A DNA stretch of 51,911 bases from Alphaproteobacteria bacterium (GTDB lineage: Bacteria > Pseudomonadota > Alphaproteobacteria > Rickettsiales > UBA1997), in NCBI GenBank assembly GCA_030835905.1, contig JAURQX010000035.1, forward strand, positions 1 to 51,911, given 5' to 3'. Positions 32,882-43,900 of this stretch are shown here, one piece after another (position 1 is the first letter of the stretch; every line of letters starts with the position of its first letter). The notes under the pieces were generated by a model. The model saw only the letters and a list, made by a program, of their open reading frames with translations, searched no databases and was not told the origin of the DNA. The position numbers were made by a program, and so were the translations under genes.

Positions 32882-35470
32882 ATGACTATTAAGCAAAATA
32901 TAGGCAACTATAACCACAAAACTGCAGAATCTAAATGGCAAAAGGCTTGGCTTGAAGCTAAAGCTTTTGAATTTGATAAAAATTCTAGCAAAGAAAAATA
33001 TTATGTTTTGGAGATGTTTCCCTACCCTTCGGGCAAAATTCACATGGGACATTTACGAAATTATGCAATTGGCGATGCCATAGCTCGTTTTAAAAATTTG
33101 CAGGGCTATAATGTTTTGCACCCAATGGGCTTTGATTCATTTGGTTTACCGGCTGAAAACGCCGCACTTGAACATAAAATTCACCCTAAGGATTGGACGC
33201 TAAAAAATATCGAAACCATGCGTAAAAATCTTAAATCAATTGGTTTATCAGTAGATTGGCAAAGAGAAGTTGCCACTTGCTTGCCAGATTATTTTAAACA
33301 TGAACAAAAAATCTTTATTGATTTTGTCAAGGCCGGCTTGGCTTATCAAAAAGAATCGGAAGTTAATTGGGATCCAGTTGATCAAACAGTTCTAGCTAAT
33401 GAGCAAGTTATTGATGGTAGAGGTTGGCGCAGTGGGGCTCTGGTTGAAAAGAAAAAATTAAAGCAGTGGTTTTTAAAAGTTTCAGAATTTAGTGAAGAAT
33501 TATTAGCTGAGCTTAAAAATTTATCAGGCTGGGACAGTCGAGTTTTATCAATGCAAGAAAAGTGGATTGGTAAAAGCGAGGGTTTAGAAATTGATTTCGA
33601 AATTGCTAATTCAGATCAAAAAATCAAAGTTTATACCACGCGTCCTGATACAATTTTTGGCGCTTCCTTTTTAGCAATTTCCCCAGATCACCCTGTTGCC
33701 ACAGAAATTGCCAAAAAAGATCAAAAAGCCGAGCAATTTATTGCTGATTGCAAGAAAAATGCAGTTGATAATCAAACCCTAGAAAAGCAAGAAAAACAAG
33801 GATATAAAACTTCTATTCAAGTTAGAAATCCTCTTAATCAAGAAATTTTACTAGATGTTTATATCGCTAATTTTGTGTTGATGGATTATGGTTGTGGTGC
33901 AATTTTTGGCTGTCCAGCTCATGATGAAAGAGATTTTGAATTTGCTACAAAATATAATTTAAAAATCACCCAAGTAATTCAAGGTAAAAATAATGAAGAA
34001 TTACCATTTACCAGCGAAGGGAAATTAATAAATTCTGCGGTTCTAAATGGCATAAACAGTAATGAAGCCAAGGAAAAAGTTTTTGAAATTTTATCAGCTA
34101 AAAAACAAGCCACCAAAAAAACCAATTATAAACTGCGTGATTGGGGCATTTCTAGGCAAAGATATTGGGGCTCGCCAATCCCGATGCTTTATTTGGAAGA
34201 TGGTAGAGTGGTGCCAGTGCCACAAAATCAATTACCAGTTGAACTTCCTGCTGAACCAAAATTTGACGGCAATGGCAATCCGCTAGCCAATCATCCAACT
34301 TGGAAATACACAACTTACATAGATGAAGATGGTAAAGAGCTAAAAGCTATTAGAGAAACCGATACTTTTGACACTTTTTTTGAAAGTTCTTGGTATTTTT
34401 TGCGTTTTATTGATCCAAAAAATGATGAGTTGGCCTTTGATAAAAATTTAGTCAATAAATTAATGCCAGTTGATCAATATATTGGCGGTATTGAACACGC
34501 GGTCTTGCATCTTTTGTATGCTAGATTTTTCACTAAAGCTTTGAAGAAATGCGGCTATTTAAATTGCGCTGAACCATTTAAAAATCTTTTAACGCAAGGC
34601 ATGGTTTGTCATCAAACCTTTAAGGATAAAGATGGTAAATGGCTTTATCCAAGCGATGTAGTTAAAAAAGAAGATGGCAAATTTTATGACATTAACTGCA
34701 GGCAAGAAGTAACTGCTGGTCGAAGTGAAAAAATGAGCAAATCCAAGAAAAACGTGGTTGAACCACTTCACATAATTGATGCTTACGGTGCTGATACGGC
34801 GCGCCTTTTCATGCTTTCTGACACCCCTCCTGAAAGAGATTTGGAGTGGCTTGATAGTGGTATTAATGGTTGTTGGGTTTATGTTAATCGCTTATGGAGG
34901 TTATTTTTGGGATTTTTACAAGATTTTGATCTTAAAAATTGTGATTCAGGGGTAAAGCTTGATAATCTCGATGATAAAAATTCACAAGAAATTTTAAAAC
35001 TAACTCACAAAACAATTGCTCTAGTTAGGCAAGAATATGAAAATATGGCTTTCAATGTGGCAATTGCTAAAATTCGTGAATTTTCAAATGCTTTAGAAAA
35101 ATTTAAACCGCAAGATCAAGAATCTAAAAATGTTATGTTTTTTGCTTTAAAAAATTTAACAATTTTAATGGCGCCAATAATGCCGCATTTAGCTGAAGAA
35201 TTATGGCAAAAATTGGGCTTTAAAGATTTGGTTGTTGCTCAATCATTTCCATCTTTTGAAGAAAAGCTAACTATCGACGATGAAGTCGGTATAGCTTTGC
35301 AGGTATGTGGTAAGTTAAGAGCGGTAATTAAGGTTAAAAAAGATTTGTCAAAAAATGAGTTAGAAAAACTAGCTTTTGATAATGAAAATGTTAAAAAATT
35401 TACAGATGGCAAAGAAATCAAAAAAGTGATTGTGGTACCAGGTAAATTAGTTAATATAGTTGCAACTTAG
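32882..35470 (+). CDS. leuS: Leucyl-tRNA synthetase
   Basis: Class I aminoacyl-tRNA synthetase, 862 residues. HIGH-type motif in [14 protein letters not shown] (about 46-59), the CP1 editing domain with [12 protein letters not shown] and [23 protein letters not shown] (about 620) and the C-terminal anticodon-binding and leucine-specific domains. The ATG lies 18 bases after the 53-bp repeat array. Overlaps or abuts dxs, suggesting co-transcription. Confidence 0.98.
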   Translation: MTIKQNIGNYNHKTAESKWQKAWLEAKAFEFDKNSSKEKYYVLEMFPYPSGKIHMGHLRNYAIGDAIARFKNLQGYNVLHPMGFDSFGLPAENAALEHKIHPKDWTLKNIETMRKNLKSIGLSVDWQREVATCLPDYFKHEQKIFIDFVKAGLAYQKESEVNWDPVDQTVLANEQVIDGRGWRSGALVEKKKLKQWFLKVSEFSEELLAELKNLSGWDSRVLSMQEKWIGKSEGLEIDFEIANSDQKIKVYTTRPDTIFGASFLAISPDHPVATEIAKKDQKAEQFIADCKKNAVDNQTLEKQEKQGYKTSIQVRNPLNQEILLDVYIANFVLMDYGCGAIFGCPAHDERDFEFATKYNLKITQVIQGKNNEELPFTSEGKLINSAVLNGINSNEAKEKVFEILSAKKQATKKTNYKLRDWGISRQRYWGSPIPMLYLEDGRVVPVPQNQLPVELPAEPKFDGNGNPLANHPTWKYTTYIDEDGKELKAIRETDTFDTFFESSWYFLRFIDPKNDELAFDKNLVNKLMPVDQYIGGIEHAVLHLLYARFFTKALKKCGYLNCAEPFKNLLTQGMVCHQTFKDKDGKWLYPSDVVKKEDGKFYDINCRQEVTAGRSEKMSKSKKNVVEPLHIIDAYGADTARLFMLSDTPPERDLEWLDSGINGCWVYVNRLWRLFLGFLQDFDLKNCDSGVKLDNLDDKNSQEILKLTHKTIALVRQEYENMAFNVAIAKIREFSNALEKFKPQDQESKNVMFFALKNLTILMAPIMPHLAEELWQKLGFKDLVVAQSFPSFEEKLTIDDEVGIALQVCGKLRAVIKVKKDLSKNELEKLAFDNENVKKFTDGKEIKKVIVVPGKLVNIVAT

Positions 35471-35471
35471 C

Positions 35472-37403
35472 GTGAAAAAAAGCAAAAAAGATTCAAAAAC
35501 TTCAATTTTATCCAAGATTAATATCCCGGCAGATCTTAAAAAACTTAATTTATCACAAATTAAGCAATTAGCAGATGAATTGCGATTAGAAACTATTAAC
35601 TCGGTATCACAAACTGGTGGTCACTTAGGTGCCGGGCTTGGAGTGGTAGAGTTAACCTGCGCTTTGCATTATGTCTTTGATACACCAAAAGATCGCTTAA
35701 TTTGGGATGTTGGCCATCAAGCCTATCCGCATAAAATTCTTACTGGCAGAAAAGATAAAATAACCACAATTCGTCAAGCCGGAGGTTTGTCTGGCTTTAC
35801 TAAAAGAGCAGAAAGCGAGTACGATCCTTTTGGCGCAGGGCATAGCTCAACTTCAATTTCTGCGGGTTTAGGGATGGTGGTGGCCAAAAAAATCAAGCAA
35901 GAAAAATCAAATGTTATTGCTGTAATTGGTGATGGCGCTATGTCGGCAGGCATGTCTTTTGAAGCGCTTAATAATGCAGGGGCTTTGGCTGATGAATTTT
36001 ATAGAAATAATCGCCTAATTGTTATTTTGAATGATAATGATATGTCGATTGCGCCACCAACTGGTGCATTTTCCAATTACTTATCAAGGCTAGCCGCCTC
36101 TAAATCATATCTTAAGATTCGCGATTTTTCAAAAAAAATTGTTGATAAATTACCAGAAACAATTGGCAAATTTCCGCGAAAATTCGAAAAAGCTGCCAAA
36201 GATTGGTGGATGGGTGGCAATATTTTTGAAGAAATGGGCTTTTATTATATCGGGCCAATTGATGGCCATAATTTAGATGTTTTGGTGCCAATTTTAAAAA
36301 ATATTCGCGATAGCAAATCAACTGATCCAATTTTAATTCATTTAGTGACTGAAAAAGGTCGTGGCTACAATAATATCATTGAAAGTGATGACAAATTACA
36401 CGCAGTTGTTAAATTTGATCCAAAAACAGGCGAACAATTTAAAAAAAAATCTGAATTTGACAGCTATTCCAAAATTTTTGGTACTAAGTTAGCTGAGTTG
36501 GCAAAAAAAGATAAAAAAATTACCGCTATAACTGCTGCTATGCCAAGTGGCACAGGTTTAGATATTTTTGCTAAAAACTTTAACGATCGATTATTTGATG
36601 TTGGTATTGCTGAACAGCATGCCGTCACTTTTGCCGCTGGCATAGCCTGCGAAGGATTAAAACCATATGTTGCAATTTATTCAACTTTTTTACAAAGAGC
36701 TTATGATCAGATTGTTCACGATGTAGCTATTCAAAAATTGCCAGTGCGTTTTTGTATTGATCGCGCTGGGTTTGTGGGCGCTGACGGCCCTACTCATGCT
36801 GGGTCTTTTGATATATCATTTTTAATCAATTTACCAAATTTTATTTTGATGGCGCCCGCTGATGGTCAAGAATTGGTAAAAATGCTCAATACCGCCAATG
36901 AAATTAACGATTTCCCTTGTGCAATTCGCTATCCAAGAGGAGATTTCAAAGGTAAAATTGATTATAAAGACGGCGAGGTTTTAAAAATCGGTAAAGCTAG
37001 AATTATTCAAAAAGGGCAGAAAATAGCCATAATTAGCTATGGCACAATTTTAGAAAATGTTTTGCAGGCGACAAAAACTATTGAAGAAAAGTTAAGTCTA
37101 AAAATTACTATAATTGACGCCAGATTTGCCAAGCCTTTTGATCAAAAATTAATTAAAGAGATTGCTAAAAATCATCAATTTTTAATCTCGGTTGAAGAAG
37201 GCGCGATCGGTGGTTTTGGTAGTGTTTTAGATAATTTTTTACAAAGTGAAGGTTTGATTGAAAGATATAATCTTAAATTTCGCTCATTTTTTATGAAAGA
37301 TGAATTTATCGAGCATGATTCTCAGGAAAATATGCAAAAAAAATCAAATTTAGATGCAAAATCGATTGCCTACTTTGTTATAAAAAATCTATCTGACAAA
37401 TAA
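35472..37403 (+). CDS. dxs: 1-deoxy-D-xylulose-5-phosphate synthase
   Basis: Entry enzyme of the MEP isoprenoid pathway; thiamine diphosphate-dependent. [57 protein letters not shown] (TPP motif) with [14 protein letters not shown], and the transketolase-like half [21 protein letters not shown] start at GTG 35472 (643 residues), two bases after the leuS stop; an in-frame TTG at 35460 would overlap leuS. Most Rickettsia rely on host isoprenoid precursors, so this is another sign of a fuller metabolism. Confidence 0.95.
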   Translation: MKKSKKDSKTSILSKINIPADLKKLNLSQIKQLADELRLETINSVSQTGGHLGAGLGVVELTCALHYVFDTPKDRLIWDVGHQAYPHKILTGRKDKITTIRQAGGLSGFTKRAESEYDPFGAGHSSTSISAGLGMVVAKKIKQEKSNVIAVIGDGAMSAGMSFEALNNAGALADEFYRNNRLIVILNDNDMSIAPPTGAFSNYLSRLAASKSYLKIRDFSKKIVDKLPETIGKFPRKFEKAAKDWWMGGNIFEEMGFYYIGPIDGHNLDVLVPILKNIRDSKSTDPILIHLVTEKGRGYNNIIESDDKLHAVVKFDPKTGEQFKKKSEFDSYSKIFGTKLAELAKKDKKITAITAAMPSGTGLDIFAKNFNDRLFDVGIAEQHAVTFAAGIACEGLKPYVAIYSTFLQRAYDQIVHDVAIQKLPVRFCIDRAGFVGADGPTHAGSFDISFLINLPNFILMAPADGQELVKMLNTANEINDFPCAIRYPRGDFKGKIDYKDGEVLKIGKARIIQKGQKIAIISYGTILENVLQATKTIEEKLSLKITIIDARFAKPFDQKLIKEIAKNHQFLISVEEGAIGGFGSVLDNFLQSEGLIERYNLKFRSFFMKDEFIEHDSQENMQKKSNLDAKSIAYFVIKNLSDK

Positions 37404-37404
37404 A

Positions 37405-37857
37405 ATGAAAAAAACTTTACAAAATCTTGGTCAAAAAACCGATTACAATCTAAATCAAATTGATAAAAAAATTTTAGAAAAAGTCGATAACCCGCATCAA
37501 GATTTGGATTATTTAATTCGTTTTACATGTCCAGAATTTACCTCAATTTGTCCAGTAACTGGTCAGCCAGATTTTGCTTATATTGTTATTGATTACGTAC
37601 CAAGCAAAAAAATGGTTGAGAGTAAATCTCTAAAATTATATCTTTTTTCCTTTCGTAATCATGGAGCATTTCATGAAGATTGCACTGTGCAAATTGCTAA
37701 AGATATTATTGATCTTATAAAACCAAAATTTTTAAGAGTTGGCGGTTATTGGTATCCAAGAGGCGGTATTCCAATCGATGTTTTTTTTCAATATGGCAAA
37801 TTGCCAAAAAATATTTGGTTGCCAGATCAAGGAATTTCAACTTATAAAGCGCGATGA
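37405..37857 (+). CDS. queF: NADPH-dependent preQ0 reductase (7-cyano-7-deazaguanine reductase)
   Basis: Reduces preQ0 to preQ1 in queuosine synthesis. 150 residues, type I (unimodular) QueF: catalytic Cys in [14 protein letters not shown] (about 52) and the family's E-S-K-S-x-K motif in [23 protein letters not shown]. Stop overlaps the lgt start (ATGA). Together with queA at 42.8 kb and queD at 16.4 kb it supports de novo or partial queuosine synthesis. Confidence 0.95.
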   Translation: MKKTLQNLGQKTDYNLNQIDKKILEKVDNPHQDLDYLIRFTCPEFTSICPVTGQPDFAYIVIDYVPSKKMVESKSLKLYLFSFRNHGAFHEDCTVQIAKDIIDLIKPKFLRVGGYWYPRGGIPIDVFFQYGKLPKNIWLPDQGISTYKAR

Positions 37858-38657
37858 ATCAATATTCACATTTTGTTTTACCATATTTAGATCCAGTTTT
37901 AGTTTCTATTGGCCCCCTTCAAATTCGTTGGTATTCTTTGGCTTATATTTTTGGTATTTTAGCTACACTTTTCTGGCTTGGTAAAGTTAATAAAAAAGAA
38001 AATATTATGTCGGCCAAGGCATTCGATAACTGGCTTACTTGGGCGGTACTTTCAGTTATTTTAGGAGGGCGTTTGGGATATGTCTTATTTTATAATTTTG
38101 GCTATTTTATCCATAACCCTCTAGAAATTTTTGCCTTTTGGCAAGGTGGCATGTCTTTTCATGGTGGGCTGATTGGCTCAGGAGTGGGTATGTTTTTATT
38201 CTGCAAAAGAAATCAAGTAGATTTTCTTAAACTAACCGACAATTTGTCAGTTGCAGCGCCAATAGGATTATTCTTGGGCAGAATTGCTAATTTTATTAAT
38301 ATGGAGCTTTATGGTCGTTTTACTGACTCAAAATTTGGTATAATTTTCCCTAATGCCGGACTTTATCCAAGACATCCTAGCCAATTATATGAAGCTTTTT
38401 TGGAAGGGATTGTACTGTTTGCCGTCCTTATTATTTGTCGCCAAAAAGAAAAAATCTATCAAATAAAAGGATTGTTAACCGGAATTTTCTTGATTGGCTA
38501 TGGTTTGGCAAGGTTTATTGTCGAATTTTTTCGTGAACCCGATGATCATCTTGGATTTATTTTTGAGCAAATAACTATGGGACAAATTTTGTCATTACCA
38601 ATAATTTTGGTTGGATTTTTGGTTATTTTTTACAAAAAAATTCTTGAGAAAGTCTAA
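37854..38657 (+). CDS. lgt: Prolipoprotein diacylglyceryl transferase
   Basis: Adds diacylglycerol to the lipobox cysteine of lipoproteins at the inner membrane. 267 residues, seven helices; the family signatures [41 protein letters not shown] and [12 protein letters not shown] are present. Translationally coupled to queF by a 4-base overlap. Its clients in this window would include the small Cys-rich lipoprotein and the DUF3833 protein. Confidence 0.96.
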   Translation: MNQYSHFVLPYLDPVLVSIGPLQIRWYSLAYIFGILATLFWLGKVNKKENIMSAKAFDNWLTWAVLSVILGGRLGYVLFYNFGYFIHNPLEIFAFWQGGMSFHGGLIGSGVGMFLFCKRNQVDFLKLTDNLSVAAPIGLFLGRIANFINMELYGRFTDSKFGIIFPNAGLYPRHPSQLYEAFLEGIVLFAVLIICRQKEKIYQIKGLLTGIFLIGYGLARFIVEFFREPDDHLGFIFEQITMGQILSLPIILVGFLVIFYKKILEKV

Positions 38658-38910
38658 AAATTTTTTACTAAAAATACTTGACAAAAACTGGTGGTTTTTA
38701 ATTAAAGAACTCGAGAGCTTATAAACTTGTCAATCTAGCTATATCAATAACAAGACTTTTATCAAGAGCCCATTTACTGCCTTTAAAGAAGGCAAAACTG
38801 TCAAGAAGTTTATTTAACAAAAACTTAAATATTTTTCTTTACTGCAGTAAAATATCATGTCAAAAATTGACCTCCCTTATTAAAAATTTGTTTAGGAATT
38901 TATTTAATTA
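38658..38910 (+). promoter_or_regulatory. dnaA upstream region with TTGACA promoter element and hairpin
   Basis: 253 bases without a gene. A consensus -35 box TTGACA is at 38678-38683; the matching -10 is poor (ATTAAA or TTAAAG after 17-18 bases). A 6-bp hairpin TGCCTT/AAGGCA sits at 38778-38794. I searched for DnaA boxes (TTATNCACA) and see none, so I do not regard it as the origin. A small RNA cannot be excluded. Confidence 0.35.
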
Positions 38911-40335
38911 ATGTTAGTTCAAGATCAGCAAATAAAAAATGACAGCGCAACTGAGCATAAAGTTTTCTTAGAAAATTTTAAGCAACTAATTATTGCTAAT
39001 TTTAGTGTTGAAGTTTTTGATAAATGGTTTGCTGAGTTAGATATTCTATTAATTAATAATTCAGAAATTATATTTAAAGCTCCTTCAAAATTTGTTCGTG
39101 ATTGGGTTAAAAGAGAATATTTAGAAGGCAAAAATTCTAAGATCCTAATCGCATTAAAAAATATTCAGCCAACCATTAAAAAAATAGGTATCGTTTTTAT
39201 AGCCCAAGATCTTGATCACGATATTAATAATATTGAGTTAAAAGCTCAGCCTAACAAAGTCTTAAATTTATCATCGCATGACAATGTTTTTGCTTTTGGC
39301 ACTGAATTAAGTCAGAGATTTACTTTTGATAGTTTTGTAAGTTGTAAATATAATAAGTTAGCGGTTTCAATGGCCAAAATTGCGTCTGGTCTTGATGCCC
39401 AAGTTAATCTATTCAACGATAAAATTCCCCTTTACATACATGGCGGGGTTGGTATGGGAAAAACTCACTTGGCGCAATCAATCGCTTGGCAATTAAAAGA
39501 AGCCGACAAAAGCAAAAAGATAGTCTATCTTTCGGCTGAAAAGTTCATGTATCACTTTGTTAGATCGATCAAAGACAATGATATCATGTCTTTCAAAGAA
39601 AAAATGCGCTCAGTAGATGCTTTAATAGTTGATGATGTTCAATTTATTGCTGGTAAAGAAAGCACTCAGCAAGAATTTATGAATTGCTTTAATTCTTTAG
39701 TTGAAGACAATAAGCAAGTAGTTTTGGTTTGCGATAGATGTCCGACTAATCTTGAAAATATTGACGAAAAATTAAAATCAAGAATTGCCGGGGGGATGGT
39801 AATTAATTTCAAAAGTCCCGATTTTAATGATCGTTTAACAATTTTAAGACAAAAGTCAAAAATAATGGAGCAAAATATTGAAGAAGAAATTCTACATTTT
39901 ATAGCTCAAAATGTTAAAACCTCAGTACGAGATCTTGAAGGAGCTTTAAAAAAGCTTGTCGCTGAAAAATTATTTTTGAATGAAGAAATATCAATCAGCA
40001 ATGCTCAAAAAATATTGGGTTCATATGTTGCAAAAAACAACTCGACAGCGGTAAACATAGCTAAAGTTCAAAAGATTGTGGCCAATTTTTACAACATTAA
40101 AATATCTGACTTAACTTCAGCTAGTCGCCTCAGGTCAATTGCTAGGCCAAGACAGGTTGCTATGTATTTGTGCAAGAGCTTGACAAATGAAAGTTTGCCA
40201 AAGATTGGTGAAAAATTCGGTGGCAAAAATCATGCTACAGTTATTCACTCATGTAAGACTGTTGATAAATTAATATTGCAAGATGCAAATCTTATTGCTG
40301 ATATAAAATCTTTGGAAGATAAAATAGTCAGCTAA
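38911..40335 (+). CDS. dnaA: Chromosomal replication initiator DnaA
   Basis: 474 residues. Domain I N-terminus, then the AAA+ core with Walker A GGVGMGKTHLAQ (about residue 178), Walker B ALIVDDVQFIAGKE, sensor motifs, and the C-terminal DNA-binding helix-turn-helix with the DnaA signature KIGEKFGGKNHATVIHSCKTV. The initiator-specific motif RPRQVAMYLCK is intact. It is not next to the proposed origin at 15.4 kb, as is normal in Rickettsiales and Caulobacter where oriC lies by hemE. Confidence 0.98.
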   Translation: MLVQDQQIKNDSATEHKVFLENFKQLIIANFSVEVFDKWFAELDILLINNSEIIFKAPSKFVRDWVKREYLEGKNSKILIALKNIQPTIKKIGIVFIAQDLDHDINNIELKAQPNKVLNLSSHDNVFAFGTELSQRFTFDSFVSCKYNKLAVSMAKIASGLDAQVNLFNDKIPLYIHGGVGMGKTHLAQSIAWQLKEADKSKKIVYLSAEKFMYHFVRSIKDNDIMSFKEKMRSVDALIVDDVQFIAGKESTQQEFMNCFNSLVEDNKQVVLVCDRCPTNLENIDEKLKSRIAGGMVINFKSPDFNDRLTILRQKSKIMEQNIEEEILHFIAQNVKTSVRDLEGALKKLVAEKLFLNEEISISNAQKILGSYVAKNNSTAVNIAKVQKIVANFYNIKISDLTSASRLRSIARPRQVAMYLCKSLTNESLPKIGEKFGGKNHATVIHSCKTVDKLILQDANLIADIKSLEDKIVS

Positions 40336-40344
40336 TTATAAATA

Positions 40345-41097
40345 ATGTCACAAACTTGTTGGATAATAGGTGCAAGCCATGGCATAGGAAGTTCCCTTGC
40401 TAAAAAATATTATGATCAAGGCTACAATATAGCAATTTCTGCGCGAAGCAAAGATAATCTTGTCTCTTTAAAGCAAAATCTTGTCAAAAATCAATCTTTG
40501 CAAGTCTTGGTTGCTGATTTTGACGTAAATGATCTATCTAACTTTGAAAAAGCCAAAGGTAAAATCATAAAACAATTTAAAAAAATTGATCTGGTCATTT
40601 TTTGCTCAGCAATCTATGAGCAGATGAATATTTTTGATTTTGATATTGATTTTGCGCAACAAATTATCCGCACCAATTTAGGAGGATGTCTTAACTTGTT
40701 AAAAGTAATTATACCACAAATGCAAAAGCAAAAATCTGGAAACATTGCATTAGTTGCAAGCGTTGCTGGTTATTGTGGATTGCCAAATTCCTTAGCTTAC
40801 GGCGCTTCTAAAGCTGCAATAATTAACTTGGCGGAAGGAATTTATTCACAACTTAAAGCCAAAAATATAAATCTATCAATTATCAATCCAGGATTTGTTG
40901 ACACTAGGTTAACTAAAAAAAATAAATTTCCAATGCCATTTATAATTTCGCAAGCAGAAGCGGCAGATGAAATCTTTGCTGGCCTGAATCAAAATAAATT
41001 TGAAATTCATTTTCCTAAAAAATTTACTTTATTTCTAAAAATCTTAAAGCTAGTACCATATAAGCTATACTTCTATATAATCAAAAAACTTTTATAA
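40345..41097 (+). CDS. Short-chain dehydrogenase/reductase
   Basis: 250 residues. NAD(P) motif IGASHGIG, catalytic Ser (VASVAGY) and YGASKAA, then INPGFVDTRLTKKN. The C-terminus is extended and hydrophobic/basic (LFLKILKLVPYKLYFYIIKKLL), suggesting membrane association. It is followed four bases later by the DUF3833 lipoprotein, a pairing common in proteobacterial gene clusters around cyclopropane-fatty-acid or pigment-type genes. Substrate unknown. Confidence 0.88.
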   Translation: MSQTCWIIGASHGIGSSLAKKYYDQGYNIAISARSKDNLVSLKQNLVKNQSLQVLVADFDVNDLSNFEKAKGKIIKQFKKIDLVIFCSAIYEQMNIFDFDIDFAQQIIRTNLGGCLNLLKVIIPQMQKQKSGNIALVASVAGYCGLPNSLAYGASKAAIINLAEGIYSQLKAKNINLSIINPGFVDTRLTKKNKFPMPFIISQAEAADEIFAGLNQNKFEIHFPKKFTLFLKILKLVPYKLYFYIIKKLL

Positions 41098-41100
41098 ATC

Positions 41101-41754
41101 ATGCAGATTGCAAGAAAACTTATTATAATTTTTGTTTTAATACTAACCTCATCTTGCGCTTATATTGAAAAATACCGCGTTGAACCAGAATCTCCTCAAG
41201 GTTTAAAGGGTGGAGTAAAAGCTGATGTTAAAGAATTTTTTAACGGAGACGTAAATGCATTTTCTATAAAATTCGATGCTAATGATAAAATAGTAGCTAG
41301 TAGAATAATCAAAATTAATGGAAGTTGGGAAGATGATAAAGGAATCATTAGGCAGCAATTTATTAACCATAAGGGCGAAAAAGATTCAAGAACTTGGCTA
41401 GTAACAATTGAGGGTGAAAATGGAGATTTTACGGCTATTGGTCATGACATCTTGGCTCCAGCGCAAGGTATTCAAACCGGCAATATTGTGCAAATGACCT
41501 ATACCCTATCTAAGAATGAATCCGGAGTTAAAACTAATATTGATTATAAGGATCAAATGTATCTAGTTGACGAAAATTCAATGATTATGATCTCTAAATT
41601 ATCAAAAAAAGGCAAGTATATAGGTAAAGAAGTTATTTCTATGTCAAAAGATGCTAGCTCAAGCAATAAAACTTCATCTATAAAAGACAAAAAAATATTT
41701 GCACCTTCCATTAAAACTGTTAGCTCGCAAGAGAAAAAAGAAATTCTAGAGTAA
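41101..41754 (+). CDS. DUF3833-family lipoprotein
   Basis: 217 residues. Lipoprotein signal LIIIFVLILTSSCAY with lipidated Cys19. The mature part has the family pattern: FFNGDVNAFSIKFD near the start, then GSWEDDKGIIRQQFINHKGEKDSRTWLV, and a lipocalin-like run of short strands to GNIVQMTYTL. A Lys/Ser-rich tail is extra. DUF3833 has no established biochemical role. Coupled to the preceding SDR. Confidence 0.78.
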   Translation: MQIARKLIIIFVLILTSSCAYIEKYRVEPESPQGLKGGVKADVKEFFNGDVNAFSIKFDANDKIVASRIIKINGSWEDDKGIIRQQFINHKGEKDSRTWLVTIEGENGDFTAIGHDILAPAQGIQTGNIVQMTYTLSKNESGVKTNIDYKDQMYLVDENSMIMISKLSKKGKYIGKEVISMSKDASSSNKTSSIKDKKIFAPSIKTVSSQEKKEILE

Positions 41755-41761
41755 CCCAAAT

Positions 41762-41786
41762 CCTATCTATATTTCTATATAGATGG
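41762..41786. terminator. Hairpin between convergent genes
   Basis: CC-ATCTATA pairs with TATAGAT-GG around a short T-rich loop, with one bulged T, in the 41-base gap between the convergent DUF3833 gene and the minus-strand membrane protein. Probably a bidirectional terminator. Confidence 0.45.
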
Positions 41787-41795
41787 AATTTCGTA

Positions 41796-42026
41796 TTATT
41801 TTTGTAATTTTAAGTAAACAAAGTAAGATAGGCCGGCAATAAACAGTAATATCAGTAAAAATAATGATATTACAATCGCAAAATATAAAATAACTAAGCC
41901 AGACAAAGTTGCCACAATTAAAATGCCGTATTTCTTGAAGTTAGTTTTAAACTTCTGCCACAAGCTTTTTGCTTTTCTTGTGTTTTCGCTATCTCGATGA
42001 TTGATGATAATAATTTTTTTAGGCAT
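41796..42026 (-). CDS. Small membrane protein of unknown function downstream of ubiE
   Basis: 76 residues. Basic cytoplasmic N-terminus (MPKKIIIINHRDSENTRKAKSLWQKFKTNFKKYG), then two closely spaced hydrophobic segments (ILIVATLSGLVILYFAIVISLFLLILLFIAGLSYFVYLKL). It overlaps the ubiE stop by eight bases, so it is translated with ubiE. No family recognised; a role in ubiquinone synthesis would be guesswork. Confidence 0.6.
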   Translation of the reverse strand: MPKKIIIINHRDSENTRKAKSLWQKFKTNFKKYGILIVATLSGLVILYFAIVISLFLLILLFIAGLSYFVYLKLQK

Positions 42027-42792
42027 AGGCTATATGAATTGCTGCAGCTCCGAAGCTAAAATTTTTGTAACTAACTTTTTCAAAGCCTGCATTTTTTATC
42101 ATATTGGCAAAATTTTCTTGGTCAGGAAATTTGCGAATCGACTCCACTAAATATTGATAAGATTGACGATCATTTAAAACAAGCTCACCAATTTTTGGAA
42201 TTATTTTAAAAGAATAGCAATCATAGATTTTTTGTAAGAAATAATCATTTACCTTTGAAAACTCTAAACAAACAAATTTACCACCTTTTTTTAGAACTCT
42301 TTTAGCTTCGCTCAAGCCCTTATCAATATTGGTAAAGTTTCTTATGCCAAAAGCTATTGTGTAAAAATCAAAATAACCATCTTCAAACTTAAGATTCTCA
42401 CCGTCATTGCAAATAAATTCTAAATTATTAAAGCCAAATTTATGAAGATTTCTTTCTTTGCCAACTTCAAGCATCTCTTGATTTATGTCGACAACTTTGA
42501 TATTTGAATCAATGCCTAGCTTTGTAAATTTTCTGGCCATACGAAAGGCAATATCCCCGGTTCCACCAGCAACATCAATAATTTGACAGGTCTTTTCTTT
42601 AGTAAATTTATCTTGCCTAGAAAAATTGATTTCTTTTACCATTTCATTTTTCCAGTGACGATGAACGGTTCCACTCATTAAATCATTCATCAAGTCATAT
42701 TTTGTGGCAACATTTGAAAAGATATCTTTTACCAAGTTAGACTTTTTATCTTTATCAACTGTTTTAAAGCCAAAATGAGTTTTATTATCCAT
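42019..42792 (-). CDS. ubiE: Ubiquinone/menaquinone C-methyltransferase
   Basis: SAM-dependent C-methylation in ubiquinone synthesis. 257 residues. KTHFGFKTV at the start, then FSNVATKYDLMNDLMSGTVHRHWK (UbiE signature), SAM-binding IIDVAGGTGDIAFRMA, and the second signature FDFYTIAFGIRNFTNIDKGLSEAKRVLKKGG. I use ATG 42792; the longer open frame to 42855 runs antisense through queA. The start codon is separated by one base from the divergent queA start. Confidence 0.95.
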   Translation of the reverse strand: MDNKTHFGFKTVDKDKKSNLVKDIFSNVATKYDLMNDLMSGTVHRHWKNEMVKEINFSRQDKFTKEKTCQIIDVAGGTGDIAFRMARKFTKLGIDSNIKVVDINQEMLEVGKERNLHKFGFNNLEFICNDGENLKFEDGYFDFYTIAFGIRNFTNIDKGLSEAKRVLKKGGKFVCLEFSKVNDYFLQKIYDCYSFKIIPKIGELVLNDRQSYQYLVESIRKFPDQENFANMIKNAGFEKVSYKNFSFGAAAIHIAYA

Positions 42793-42793
42793 T

Positions 42794-43852
42794 ATGTTAA
42801 AAGTTAGTGATTTTGATTTTGACCTGCCTACAGATTTAATAGCACAAGAGCCCAATAAATCTAAAGAACAAACAAAAATGTTGGTTTTTGATGATAATTG
42901 CCAAATGCTAGATAAGCAAGTAATAGATTTGCTAAATTATATCAGTGAAGGTGATGTAGCGGTTTTTAATGATGCTAAGGTAATTAAGGCCAAATTAAGA
43001 GCAAAAATAAAGCGCAATCATTCAATTCTTGATTTTAACCTTGATCAACAAATTAAAAAAGAGCGTAATTCAATAATTTGGCAAGCACTATGTCGTCCAG
43101 CCAAAAAGGTTAATGAAGGTGATGTTTTAGAAATTGCTGATGATTTTCAAGCGCAAGTTAAGAAAAAAATGGATAATGGCCTGATTATTTTACACTTTTC
43201 TTATGAAACAAAAGATTTTTTTGAAAAAATTGATAAATATGGATCTATACCACTGCCTCCATATATAAAAAGAGACGAGCAGCTAGAGTCAGATCTGGCA
43301 AGCTACCAAACAATATATGCAAATAATGGAGTAGCGGTTGCTGCTCCAACTGCAGGATTACATTTTAGTCCAAATTTAATGGAAAAAATTAAGCAAAAAA
43401 AAGCTAAAATTGCTTTTGTAACCTTAAATGTAGGTGCCGGAACTTTTTTGCCAGTTAAGAGTGATCTTATTCAAGATCATACAATGCACACCGAATCATT
43501 TTCTATCTCCCAAGAAACCGCAGACATAATTAACAATGCTAAAAAATCAGGGAATAAGATAATAGCTATTGGTACGACTTCGCTTAGAGTCTTAGAATCG
43601 GTTGTGGATAAAAATGGAAGTGTTAGAGAATGTGTTTCTGATACTAAAATATTTATTTATCCGCCATATGATTTTAAAATAGTAGATATTTTGATGACCA
43701 ATTTTCATTTACCAAAGTCTACTTTGTTTATGTTGATTTGTGCATTCATAGGAACTAATCAGTCTCATCAATTATATAAATACGCCATTGAAAAAAAATA
43801 TCGCTTTTATTCTTATGGTGATTCTACTTTATTAATAAGAAAAGCCATTTAA
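42794..43852 (+). CDS. queA: S-adenosylmethionine:tRNA ribosyltransferase-isomerase
   Basis: Builds epoxyqueuosine on tRNA from preQ1. 352 residues: KVSDFDFDLPTDLIAQEP, the NDAKVIKAKL motif, YGSIPLPPYIKR, AAPTAGLHFSPNLM, VGAGTFLPVK and the C-terminal TNFHLPKSTLFMLICAF. Full-length. With queF and queD it gives most of the queuosine route. No leader exists on its own strand, so promoter and RBS must lie within ubiE codons. Confidence 0.96.
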   Translation: MLKVSDFDFDLPTDLIAQEPNKSKEQTKMLVFDDNCQMLDKQVIDLLNYISEGDVAVFNDAKVIKAKLRAKIKRNHSILDFNLDQQIKKERNSIIWQALCRPAKKVNEGDVLEIADDFQAQVKKKMDNGLIILHFSYETKDFFEKIDKYGSIPLPPYIKRDEQLESDLASYQTIYANNGVAVAAPTAGLHFSPNLMEKIKQKKAKIAFVTLNVGAGTFLPVKSDLIQDHTMHTESFSISQETADIINNAKKSGNKIIAIGTTSLRVLESVVDKNGSVRECVSDTKIFIYPPYDFKIVDILMTNFHLPKSTLFMLICAFIGTNQSHQLYKYAIEKKYRFYSYGDSTLLIRKAI

Positions 43853-43900
43853 AAACTATAGAAATAGTGATTAAATTTTAATTAACAAAATCAAAATAAC

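Noticed and set aside
38658-38910. Replication origin upstream of dnaA
   Set aside because: No DnaA boxes or CtrA sites seen, and the region is less AT-rich than the hemE gap.
42793-42855. Longer ubiE start
   Set aside because: The extension runs antisense through queA and precedes the conserved KTHFGF start.
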